A DNA stretch of 5,709 bases from Bacteroidales bacterium (GTDB lineage Bacteria > Bacteroidota > Bacteroidia > Bacteroidales > JAADGE01): positions 1-5,709 of the forward strand of contig JAOZQB010000187.1 in NCBI GenBank assembly GCA_029932445.1, written 5' to 3'. A program made the position numbers and the translations under genes. Positions 1 to 5,709 of this stretch are shown here, in pieces (the first letter of the stretch is position 1; each line of letters starts with the position of its first letter). The notes under the pieces are model-generated. The model saw only the letters and a program-made list of their open reading frames with translations. It was not told the origin of the DNA and did not search any database.

Positions 1-1
1 A

Positions 2-97
2 GCTGAAAGAAGATTGTATTTTACAATTTCACGTCAAATTTTTGATGCATTGAAAGATGCAGCAGAAGTTCAAGATGACAGAGCAAAATTCTTTTAA
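2..97 (+). CDS. C-terminal end of an unidentified protein (partial, 5' end outside window)
   Basis: An open frame enters from the left edge and stops at TAA 95-97, leaving 31 codons. The visible tail contains ERRLYFTISRQIFDALKDAA and ends in AKFF. It reads as a mixed-charge, probably helical end of a soluble protein with no membrane segment. It is called coding because the frame is open to the edge, the composition is protein-like, and a strong terminator follows 21 bases after the stop. I do not recognise the family from this fragment and assign no function. The next gene is convergent, so this one is not in an operon with anything seen here. Confidence 0.7.
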   Translation, partial: AERRLYFTISRQIFDALKDAAEVQDDRAKFF

Positions 98-118
98 AAT
101 TAATTTTTAAAGATTATT

Positions 119-150
119 AATCCGAGTAAAATATTTACTCGGATTTTTTT
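119..150 (+). terminator. Rho-independent terminator between convergent genes
   Basis: A perfect 12-base-pair inverted repeat pairs 119-130 (AATCCGAGTAAA) with 134-145 (TTTACTCGGATT). The loop is only 3 bases (131-133), and a run of seven T spans 144-150. This is a textbook intrinsic terminator for the + strand gene ending at 97. It also lies just past the stop of the minus-strand rhomboid gene (155). On that strand the same hairpin forms, but the sequence after it is only moderately U-rich (AATAATCTTTAAAAATT), so it may work in both directions with lower efficiency for the rhomboid transcript. Confidence 0.9.
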
Positions 151-154
151 GTAT

Positions 155-835
155 TTATTGATCTTCTTTTTCAATAAAATGATAATTGATTTCAGTAATG
201 CTTTCATCGTTGCTTTCAGGAGCTGAAAACTCCTCCGTAAAAAAATCTTCTTCTTCCGGTTTATCGTCAATTTTGATTTTCTTCGGTACAAAAATTAATG
301 CTAAAATTAAGCCTGTAATTGCTCCGAAAAGATGAGACTCCCAAGAGACTTCCGGTTTTAATGGGAGAACACCCCATACCATTCCTCCGTATATAAAAAC
401 AATTAACAATGACAGTGAAGCTAAAGCTCTGTTTTTATGAATTAATCCCGAGAAAAATAAAAAGGAAGAAAACCCGTAAATCATGCCGCTTGCTCCGATG
501 TGATATGCCGGACGTGCCGCTAACCAAACCCAAAATCCTGAAACAATCCAAATAAGAAGAAAAACTTTATAAGCTGATTCTTTATAAAAATAAAAAATTG
601 CTGTTCCTAATAAAAAGAAAGGTATCGTGTTAGAAAAAAGATGTTCAAAACTTCCGTGAATGAACGGAGCCGTAATTATTCCGGTTAAACTATCAAGACG
701 GTGCGGATAAATTCCGTATGTATATAAATCAAGATGTAAGGAATATTCAATAATTTTAACCGACCACATTATTAATAAGAATAACACAGGAATTATTAAA
801 CTTAATTTTAATCTTTTTTTCTCAATATTATTCAT
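155..835 (-). CDS. Rhomboid-family intramembrane serine protease
   Basis: A 226-residue membrane protein of the rhomboid family, which cleaves transmembrane segments of client proteins inside the lipid bilayer. The catalytic Ser116 sits in HIGASG (112-117) and the partner His168 in SWESH (164-168), within the last membrane helix. The family motif HGSFEHLFSN (60-69) supplies His65 and Asn69, the usual oxyanion-site residues. Hydrophobic stretches near 11-27, 66-84, 90-107, 115-133, 137-156 and 168-184 fit the six-helix core; the L1 loop region (about 38-60) includes GIYPHR. Residues 190-226 form a strongly acidic tail (15 of 37 Asp/Glu). ATG at 835-833 is chosen because GAAAAGG lies 8-14 bases upstream and a promoter candidate lies just beyond. 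A TTG at 880 would add 15 residues but falls upstream of the predicted transcript start. It is divergent from tgt. Substrates cannot be read from the sequence. Confidence 0.93.
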   Translation of the reverse strand: MNNIEKKRLKLSLIIPVLFLLIMWSVKIIEYSLHLDLYTYGIYPHRLDSLTGIITAPFIHGSFEHLFSNTIPFFLLGTAIFYFYKESAYKVFLLIWIVSGFWVWLAARPAYHIGASGMIYGFSSFLFFSGLIHKNRALASLSLLIVFIYGGMVWGVLPLKPEVSWESHLFGAITGLILALIFVPKKIKIDDKPEEEDFFTEEFSAPESNDESITEINYHFIEKEDQ

Positions 836-854
836 TAATTTTACCTTTTCAATA

Positions 855-880
855 CAAAAGTAATTATAAATACCTTGCAA
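855..880 (-). promoter_or_regulatory. Candidate Bacteroidetes-type promoter for the rhomboid gene
   Basis: Read on the minus strand, TACTTTTG (862-855) matches the Bacteroidetes -7 consensus TAnnTTTG exactly. A TTG at 880-878 is a possible -33 element, but the spacer is 15 bases against the usual 17-23, so that half is imperfect. Transcription would begin near 850, giving a leader of about 15 bases before the ATG at 835, with GAAAAGG in it. On the + strand of the same gap, TACCTTGC (871-878) with TTTTC at 846-850 is a much poorer match that could serve tgt; I give it little weight. The sites are inferred by eye only. Confidence 0.45.
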
Positions 881-889
881 GAAAAACAG

Positions 890-2020
890 ATGAAGTTTGA
901 AATACTGAAGAAAGACGAAAAAACAAAAGCAAAAACCGGAATTTTACATACCGATCACGGAAAAATTGAAACACCGATTTTTATGCCGGTAGGTACGGTT
1001 GGTTCTGTTAAAGCAGTCCACCAAAAGGAATTGGATGAAGATATAAAAGCGCAAATTATTTTAGGTAATACCTATCATCTTTATTTGCGACCGGGAACTG
1101 AAATTTTGGAAGCAGCCGGCGGATTACATAAGTTTATAAATTGGAATAAACCGATTTTAACGGATAGCGGAGGTTATCAGGTTTTTTCTCTTTCGGATAT
1201 ACGAAAAATAACGGAAGAAGGTGTTCGTTTCAGTTCTCACATTGACGGTTCAAAACATTTGTTTACTCCTGAGAGTGTTGTTGACACCGAGCGAATAATC
1301 GGAGCGGATATTATGATGGCATTGGATGAATGTCCGCCGTTTCCGGCAGATTATGATTATGTAAAAAAATCGATGGAATTAACTCATCGTTGGTTGGAAC
1401 GCGGGGTGAAACATTTTAAAAATACTTCAGGGAAATACGGTTATAAACAAGCATATTTTCCGATTGTTCAAGGCGGAACTTTTAAAGATTTAAGATTGCA
1501 GTCTGCCGAATTTATTGCTTCTCAAAATTGTGACGGAAATGCCATCGGCGGATTATCTGTTGGTGAGCCTACAGAAATAATGTATGAAATGATTGAGTTG
1601 GTAAATACAATTTTACCTGATAACAAACCGCGTTATCTGATGGGGGTCGGAACGCCGGAGAATATTTTAGAAGGGATTGCTTTGGGTGTTGATATGTTTG
1701 ATTGTGTGATGCCGACAAGAAACGGAAGAAACGGAATGTTATTTACTTGGAGAGGTCGTATTAATATTAAAAATAAAAAATGGGAAAATGATTTTTCACC
1801 GTTGGATGAATACGGAACATCTTTTGTTGATACTTATTATTCAAAAGCATATGTCAGGCATTTAATGAAGGTACAGGAACGATTGGCAGCTCAAATTGCA
1901 AGTATTCATAATCTGGCTTTTTACCTGGAATTAGTGAGAGTTGCAAGAGAAAAAATCAAAGAAGGAACATTTCAGGAATGGAAAAATAAAACAATAAAAC
2001 AATTATCCGTGAGGTTATAG
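890..2020 (+). CDS. tgt: Queuine/preQ1 tRNA-guanine transglycosylase, lacking the usual zinc cysteines
   Basis: Exchanges guanine at wobble position 34 of GUN-anticodon tRNAs (Asp, Asn, His, Tyr) for preQ1, a step in queuosine synthesis in the cytoplasm. It is 376 residues, normal for bacterial Tgt. By comparison with the Zymomonas enzyme, Asp92 in LTDSGGYQVFS (90-100) is the general acid/base and Asp271 in VDMFDC (267-272) the nucleophile. Asp146 and Cys148 (ALDECPP), Gln194 (VQGG) and 220-226 (GGLSVGE) form the base pocket. Cys148 and Val224 are the bacterial preQ1-type residues. The normal CxCxxC zinc motif before YSRAY is replaced: the aligned positions are Gly309, Ser311 and Asp314 before YSKAY (317-321). 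Only the fourth ligand, His340, remains. ATG 890 gives the family start MKFEIL; a TTG at 875 would add five atypical residues. The leader has no strong Shine-Dalgarno. The kinase gene starts 4 bases after its stop. Confidence 0.96.
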   Translation: MKFEILKKDEKTKAKTGILHTDHGKIETPIFMPVGTVGSVKAVHQKELDEDIKAQIILGNTYHLYLRPGTEILEAAGGLHKFINWNKPILTDSGGYQVFSLSDIRKITEEGVRFSSHIDGSKHLFTPESVVDTERIIGADIMMALDECPPFPADYDYVKKSMELTHRWLERGVKHFKNTSGKYGYKQAYFPIVQGGTFKDLRLQSAEFIASQNCDGNAIGGLSVGEPTEIMYEMIELVNTILPDNKPRYLMGVGTPENILEGIALGVDMFDCVMPTRNGRNGMLFTWRGRINIKNKKWENDFSPLDEYGTSFVDTYYSKAYVRHLMKVQERLAAQIASIHNLAFYLELVRVAREKIKEGTFQEWKNKTIKQLSVRL

Positions 2021-2024
2021 TATT

Positions 2025-3602
2025 ATGAGAAAAAAATATATTCGATTTTTGTCTGTTATTATGCTGGTTACGGTTGTGCTGTTAATTTTTGTACAATTGG
2101 CATGGGTTGATAAAGCATTAATAATTGAAGAACAGCAGTTTAAGGACAAAATAAATAAAGCCCTCTTTCAGGTTGTGAAAATTGCTGAAGAAAGAGAAGC
2201 ATTGCTTCAAATTACGCATTCATCAGTTCCGTTCAGTAAAGATAAATCAGAATTGTCGGGTAGTAAATTTTTATTTGAGAAGAATTTTATTGAAGATGAA
2301 AAACCTGTAAAAACTGAAAATGATTCAATTAATAATGACTCTCTCGAACAGAAAAAAACAATCTATTATTTAAAAGGAGATTCGTTATATCAGATAGATG
2401 CCGGGGTGAAGGATTCTGTCGGAAATTATAAAGAATTTACTCAAGATGATTTAAAAAAACGAATTATCGGAAATATAAGTAAGAAAACAATTTTTATCCA
2501 AGATATTTTAAATCGATTAATAGCAAGTGAAACATCAATAGATAAAAGATTAGATGCGGTTCAATTGAATAAGATAATTTCGAATGTATTTAAACATAAT
2601 GAAATAAAATATCAGTATTTCTACGGTATTAGGAATCAAAAAAATGAATTTCCCGTTAAATCTCCCGGTTTCAGTACTGATTATCTTGAAAGAACCAATA
2701 CCTATGAAATACAATTATTTCCGAATGATATTTTACCGTCTAAATATTATCTTACGGTTTATTTTAAACGTCATAAGCGTATAATGCCTAAAAATATTCC
2801 GAAGCAAATGATTATTTCAATCATTATTACGATTTTTATCACAATTACTTTTGCTTTTATTATTATATTGATTTTAAAACAGAGAAAATTGTCGGAGTTA
2901 AAAAATGATTTTATTAATAATATGACTCATGAATTAAAAACACCTATTTCGACCATTTCTCTGGCATCTCAAATGTTGAGCGACGATTCCATTCATATTG
3001 ATAAAAAAAAGGTCAATTCTGTTACAAAAATTATCAATGATGAAAGTAAACGCCTTGAATTTCAGATTGAAAAAGTATTGCAAATTTCTTTATTTGAGAA
3101 AGGGAATATTCATTTTAACGTTCAAGAGATTGATATTCACGAAATAATAGAAACAGCTGTATTAAATACGGATATTAAAGTTAATAATAAAGGCGGTAAA
3201 ATAAGTATGAAATTAAATGCTGATAATCACATTATAAAAGGAGATAAATTGCATTTAACCAATATCTTTTTTAATTTGATTGATAATGCCGTTAAATATT
3301 CTGAAGATAATAGACCGCCGAAAATTAATGTTACAACTGAAAATTCCGAAAATCGAATAAAAATTGTAATTTCGGATAACGGAATCGGAATAAGCAAAGA
3401 AAGCCAAAAGAAAATTTTCAATAAATTTTATCGCGTGCCGACCGGAAATGTCCATGATGTTAAAGGATTCGGATTGGGATTAAGTTATGTCAAACGAATT
3501 GTTGACGAGCATAAAGGACAAATTTCAGTGAAAAGTGAAATAAATAAAGGAACTGATTTTATTATTTTTTTTCCTGTAGGAATAATAAATAAAGAATTTT
3601 AA
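2025..3602 (+). CDS. rprX: RprX-like membrane sensor histidine kinase
   Basis: A 525-residue inner-membrane histidine kinase, predicted to autophosphorylate and pass phosphate to the regulator encoded next to it. One membrane helix lies at about 8-27 and a second at about 262-284, enclosing a roughly 230-residue periplasmic sensor region with no domain I recognise. The HisKA domain follows with the H-box MTHELKTPI (300-308), phospho-acceptor His302. The ATPase domain has the N-box NLIDNAVKYS (417-426), G1 box SDNGIGIS (450-457), F box FNKFYR (465-470) and G2 box GFGLGLSYVK (481-490), so it appears active. There is no obvious HAMP or PAS domain between helix two and the H-box. The segment FYRVPTGNVHDVKGFGLGL closely resembles Bacteroides RprX as I recall it, hence the symbol, which remains tentative. 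ATG 2025 follows tgt by 4 bases; GAGG (2011-2014) inside the tgt end is a possible ribosome site. The signal is unknown. Confidence 0.9.
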   Translation: MRKKYIRFLSVIMLVTVVLLIFVQLAWVDKALIIEEQQFKDKINKALFQVVKIAEEREALLQITHSSVPFSKDKSELSGSKFLFEKNFIEDEKPVKTENDSINNDSLEQKKTIYYLKGDSLYQIDAGVKDSVGNYKEFTQDDLKKRIIGNISKKTIFIQDILNRLIASETSIDKRLDAVQLNKIISNVFKHNEIKYQYFYGIRNQKNEFPVKSPGFSTDYLERTNTYEIQLFPNDILPSKYYLTVYFKRHKRIMPKNIPKQMIISIIITIFITITFAFIIILILKQRKLSELKNDFINNMTHELKTPISTISLASQMLSDDSIHIDKKKVNSVTKIINDESKRLEFQIEKVLQISLFEKGNIHFNVQEIDIHEIIETAVLNTDIKVNNKGGKISMKLNADNHIIKGDKLHLTNIFFNLIDNAVKYSEDNRPPKINVTTENSENRIKIVISDNGIGISKESQKKIFNKFYRVPTGNVHDVKGFGLGLSYVKRIVDEHKGQISVKSEINKGTDFIIFFPVGIINKEF

Positions 3603-3612
3603 AAAAAATATT

Positions 3613-4317
3613 ATGAAAAAAATTAAAATTTTATTGGCAGAAGATGATGTTAATTTGGGTTCACTACTTCAACAATATTTAGAAGCCAAAGATTTTGATA
3701 CAAATTTATATGCTGATGGTGAAGAAGCCTATAAAGCCTATATGCAAAATGATTTTGATTTGTGTATCTTAGATGTGATGATGCCTAAAAGAGACGGATT
3801 TGAATTGGCAAAAAGTTTTAAAACAATTAATGATTCTGTTCCGATTATTTTTCTTACTGCAAAAGTTTTAAAAGAAGATGTTCTTAAAGGTTTTAAAATT
3901 GGTGCCGATGATTATATTACAAAACCGTTTAATATGGAAGAATTACTTTACCGAATTGAAGCGGTCTTAAGACGATTCGGAAGAGAAACCGTTGAAGAAC
4001 AGTTTGTATTTCAAATCGGAACTATTCATTTTGATTCAAATTCGCAAATTTTGAAAGTTGAAGATAATGATGATTTAATTAAACTGACATCAAAAGAATC
4101 CGATTTACTTAAATTATTATGTCAATATCAAAATACCGTAATGCGACGCGATTTTGCTTTGAAAGCTATTTGGGGCGTTGATAACTACTTTAATGCCAGA
4201 AGTATGGATGTTTATATTACGAAATTAAGAAAATTATTACTGGCTGATTCGAATATAAAAATTATAAACAAACACGGTGAAGGTTACAAACTTATTGTCG
4301 GAGAGGAGGAAGAATAA
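3613..4317 (+). CDS. rprY: RprY-like OmpR-family response regulator
   Basis: A 234-residue DNA-binding response regulator, the probable partner of the kinase ending 10 bases upstream. The receiver domain (about 3-122) has the acidic pair Asp11-Asp12, phospho-acceptor Asp54 in CILDVMMP (51-58), switch Thr82 in FLTAK (80-84), and Lys104 in ITKPF (102-106). The winged-helix output domain spans about 131-230. It has LTSKESDLLKLL (158-169), the recognition-helix region with SMDVYITKLRKLL (197-209), and the wing hairpin ending INKHGEGYKL (218-227). All residues needed for phosphorylation are present. DVMMPKRDGF and the LKEDVLKGFKIGADDYITKP block resemble Bacteroides RprY, reported to influence antibiotic susceptibility and, in Porphyromonas, stress and sodium-related genes; carrying that role over here is inference. 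The protein ends in four glutamates. The ATG follows an A-rich leader with no Shine-Dalgarno. The target sites are not visible. Confidence 0.93.
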   Translation: MKKIKILLAEDDVNLGSLLQQYLEAKDFDTNLYADGEEAYKAYMQNDFDLCILDVMMPKRDGFELAKSFKTINDSVPIIFLTAKVLKEDVLKGFKIGADDYITKPFNMEELLYRIEAVLRRFGRETVEEQFVFQIGTIHFDSNSQILKVEDNDDLIKLTSKESDLLKLLCQYQNTVMRRDFALKAIWGVDNYFNARSMDVYITKLRKLLLADSNIKIINKHGEGYKLIVGEEEE

Positions 4318-4345
4318 TTGACAAAATATTATATTAATAACTTTC
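4318..4345 (+). promoter_or_regulatory. Candidate Bacteroidetes-type promoter for enolase
   Basis: Directly after the regulator's stop codon, TTG (4318-4320, within TTGACA) is followed after 17 bases by TAACTTTC (4338-4345). That agrees with TTG-N17-23-TAnnTTTG except for the final G. Transcription would start near 4350, leaving a short A/T-rich leader of about 15 bases before the enolase ATG at 4367, with no Shine-Dalgarno. There is no terminator in the 49-base gap, so read-through from the upstream operon is also possible. Confidence 0.4.
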
Positions 4346-4366
4346 AACTTTATAAACTCATATATA

Positions 4367-5635
4367 ATGTCACAAATACTACAGATTAAAGCACGACAAA
4401 TTTTGGATTCAAGAGGAAACCCGACAATAGAAACGGATGTTATCACATCGAGAGGTGTTTCGGGAAGAGCATCGGTTCCTTCAGGAGTTTCAAAGGGGAA
4501 ATATGAAGCATTTGAATTACGTGATAATGATAAGGGTTTGTTTCTCGGGAAAGGTGTTTTAAGAGCTGTTTCCAATGTTAATAAAATTTTTGCCGAAGAA
4601 TTAAAAGGAGCAAGTGTCTTTAATCAAAGCGGTATTGATGCTGCAATGATTGAGCTTGACGGAACAAAAGATAAATCTAATATCGGTGCGAATGCAATTC
4701 TAAGTGTGTCCCTTGCAGTTGCTCGAGCTGCTGCACAAAGTACGGGTCAAAGCTTGTATCGTTATATCGGCGGTGTAAATTCTGATACTTTGCCGATTCC
4801 GATGATGAATCTTTTAAACGGCGGGAGCCATGCCGATAATAATCTTGATATTCAAGAATTTATGATAATGCCTGTCGGTGCAAAGAAATTCAGCGATGCT
4901 TTACGAATGGGTGCTGAAGTATTCCAACATTTGAAACTTGTTCTGAGAAAAAATAAATATTCCGTAAACGTTAGTGATGAAGGCGGGTTTGCACCAAACT
5001 TAAATTCACATGAGGAAGCTATTGAATTAATATTAAAAGCTATTGAAAATGCCGGTTATAAAGCCGGTGAAAACATTGTTTTAGCTGTCGATGCCACAGC
5101 ATCTGAGTTTTATGATTCTAAAAAAAAGAAATATCATTTAAAATCCGTAAAAAAATATTTAAGCTCCGAACAAATGGTTGATTATTGGGATAAATTAACC
5201 GAAACGTATCCGATAGCTTCAATTGAAGACGGGTTACACGAAGATGATTGGGCTGCTTGGAAATTGTTAAATAAAAAAATCGGGAATCAAATTCAAATTG
5301 TAGGTGATGATTTATTTGCTACAAATCCCGAACGATTGATAAAAGGTTTCGAAAATTATGCTGCAAATGCAATTTTGATAAAACCAAATCAAATAGGAAC
5401 ATTAACGGAAACAATTAATACGGTTAATTTAGCAAAAGGAAACGGATATAATACAATTATAAGCCATCGTTCCGGTGAAACAGAAGATACTTTTATTGCG
5501 GAACTTGCCGTCGCTTTAAATACCGGATTGATAAAAACAGGATCATTGTCAAGAACAGACAGATTAGTAAAATATAATGAATTACTTCGAATAGAAGAAA
5601 CTTTGGGAGATTCTGCCCGATACGGAATATTTTAA
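4367..5635 (+). CDS. eno: Enolase (phosphopyruvate hydratase) with atypical catalytic loop
   Basis: Interconverts 2-phosphoglycerate and phosphoenolpyruvate in glycolysis and gluconeogenesis; cytoplasmic, normally oligomeric, Mg-dependent. At 422 residues it is slightly shorter than the usual 425-435. Full-length features are present: ARQILDSRGNPT (9-20); Ser39 in VPSG, which binds the second Mg; His155 in NGGSHADN; Glu164 (QEFMIMP) and Glu205 (SDEGGFAPN). Mg ligands are Asp242 (VDATASEFY), Glu287 (SIEDGL) and Asp314 (VGDDLF). Lys339 (LIKPNQIGTL) is the catalytic base, followed by His367-Arg368-Ser369 (SHRSGETED) and Lys390 (LIKTGS). All key residues are kept, so it should be active. Oddities are the loop PSGVSKGKYEA in place of the common PSGASTG-x-x-EA, and ILSVSLA where ILGVSLA is usual. 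SHADNNLDIQEFM differs from the flavobacterial form I recall (SHSDAPIAFQEFM). ATG 4367 gives the normal family start. It could be the sole enolase or a second copy. Confidence 0.96.
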   Translation: MSQILQIKARQILDSRGNPTIETDVITSRGVSGRASVPSGVSKGKYEAFELRDNDKGLFLGKGVLRAVSNVNKIFAEELKGASVFNQSGIDAAMIELDGTKDKSNIGANAILSVSLAVARAAAQSTGQSLYRYIGGVNSDTLPIPMMNLLNGGSHADNNLDIQEFMIMPVGAKKFSDALRMGAEVFQHLKLVLRKNKYSVNVSDEGGFAPNLNSHEEAIELILKAIENAGYKAGENIVLAVDATASEFYDSKKKKYHLKSVKKYLSSEQMVDYWDKLTETYPIASIEDGLHEDDWAAWKLLNKKIGNQIQIVGDDLFATNPERLIKGFENYAANAILIKPNQIGTLTETINTVNLAKGNGYNTIISHRSGETEDTFIAELAVALNTGLIKTGSLSRTDRLVKYNELLRIEETLGDSARYGIF

Positions 5636-5709
5636 GGATTAATCTGTATTCTATTTAGAGCTTGTCTATAAAGTATGGCTTTTATAACTTTAGAGATATT
5701 TTTATGTAA
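5636..5709. other. Right-edge intergenic sequence; weak hairpin and possible mobile-element end
   Basis: No gene can be supported in these 74 bases. TAAAGTAT (5669-5676) can pair with ATAACTTTA (5684-5692), leaving a bulged A and a 7-base loop. The stem is nearly all A/T and is followed by GAGATATTTTTATG, so it is at best a weak terminator for enolase. The overlapping string GAGCTTGTCTATAAAG (5658-5673) looks like the terminal inverted repeats of some bacterial insertion sequences, but its mate would lie outside the window. Neither reading is secure. Confidence 0.25.

Noticed and set aside
100..291. 63-codon minus-strand frame, very Lys/Ile rich
   Set aside because: It overlaps the rhomboid C-terminus in another frame and runs through the terminator hairpin; its low-complexity composition reflects AT-rich DNA.
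836..880. Upstream TTG start (880) extending the rhomboid by 15 residues
   Set aside because: It lies upstream of the likely transcript start, has no ribosome site, and the ATG at 835 is preceded by GAAAAGG at good spacing.
875..889. Upstream TTG start (875) extending tgt by five codons
   Set aside because: The added residues (MQEKQ) are not family-like, whereas ATG 890 gives the standard MKFE-type N-terminus.
3227..3455. Two overlapping minus-strand frames of 64 and 66 codons inside the kinase gene
   Set aside because: They are antisense to the conserved ATPase domain, overlap each other in different frames and carry no domain signature.
3600..3612. A-run after the kinase stop (eight A at 3601-3608) as a slippage site that would fuse kinase and regulator
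   Set aside because: The run follows the stop codon TAA at 3600-3602, so slippage there would not bypass it. Separate kinase and regulator proteins are the normal arrangement.
4237..4575. 112-codon minus-strand open frame across the regulator end and enolase start
   Set aside because: It is antisense to two well-supported genes, has no recognisable motif, and its composition is what the reverse of those coding frames would give.
1..5709. CRISPR array, tRNA/rRNA genes, riboswitch or toxin-antitoxin pair
   Set aside because: No regularly spaced repeats, no tRNA-like cloverleaf and no small gene pair are seen; the gaps between genes are all under 75 bases.

Overview
The window looks like chromosomal DNA from a low-GC member of the Bacteroidota (Bacteroidetes). 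Three things point there: strong AT bias with very few Shine-Dalgarno sites and A/T-rich leaders; matches to the Bacteroidetes promoter form (TTG, about 17-23 bases, TAnnTTTG); and proteins that read as Bacteroidetes versions of their families. The clearest of these are a tRNA-guanine transglycosylase and a sensor kinase/response regulator pair resembling RprX/RprY of Bacteroides. No 16S or other marker gene is present, so the assignment rests on protein and promoter style only.

Layout. Bases 2-97 are the last 31 codons of a + strand gene I cannot identify. It ends at a strong intrinsic terminator (119-150) that separates it from a convergent rhomboid-type intramembrane serine protease on the minus strand (155-835). 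A 54-base divergent gap (836-889) holds a good minus-strand promoter candidate. It is followed by a tight + strand cluster: tgt (890-2020), an RprX-like membrane histidine kinase (2025-3602) and an RprY-like OmpR-family response regulator (3613-4317). The gaps are only 4 and 10 bases, so this is almost certainly one transcription unit. After 49 bases with a candidate promoter comes an enolase gene (4367-5635). The last 74 bases hold no gene I can support, only a weak hairpin and a sequence that resembles an insertion-sequence end.

How the genes fit together. The kinase and regulator form a cognate two-component system: a signal sensed across the inner membrane leads to phosphoryl transfer from His302 of the kinase to Asp54 of the regulator, which then binds DNA. 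tgt is a tRNA modification gene (queuosine pathway) and enolase is glycolytic. Their neighbourhood with the two-component pair is positional rather than an evident pathway, though tgt is probably cotranscribed with it.

Unusual points. The Tgt protein keeps every catalytic residue but has lost the three cysteines of the usual zinc site. The enolase has a changed first catalytic loop and looks unlike the enolase form I associate with many Bacteroidetes. The rhomboid carries a strongly acidic C-terminal tail. I do not see a clearly new multi-gene system; this is mostly a conserved housekeeping and signalling region.
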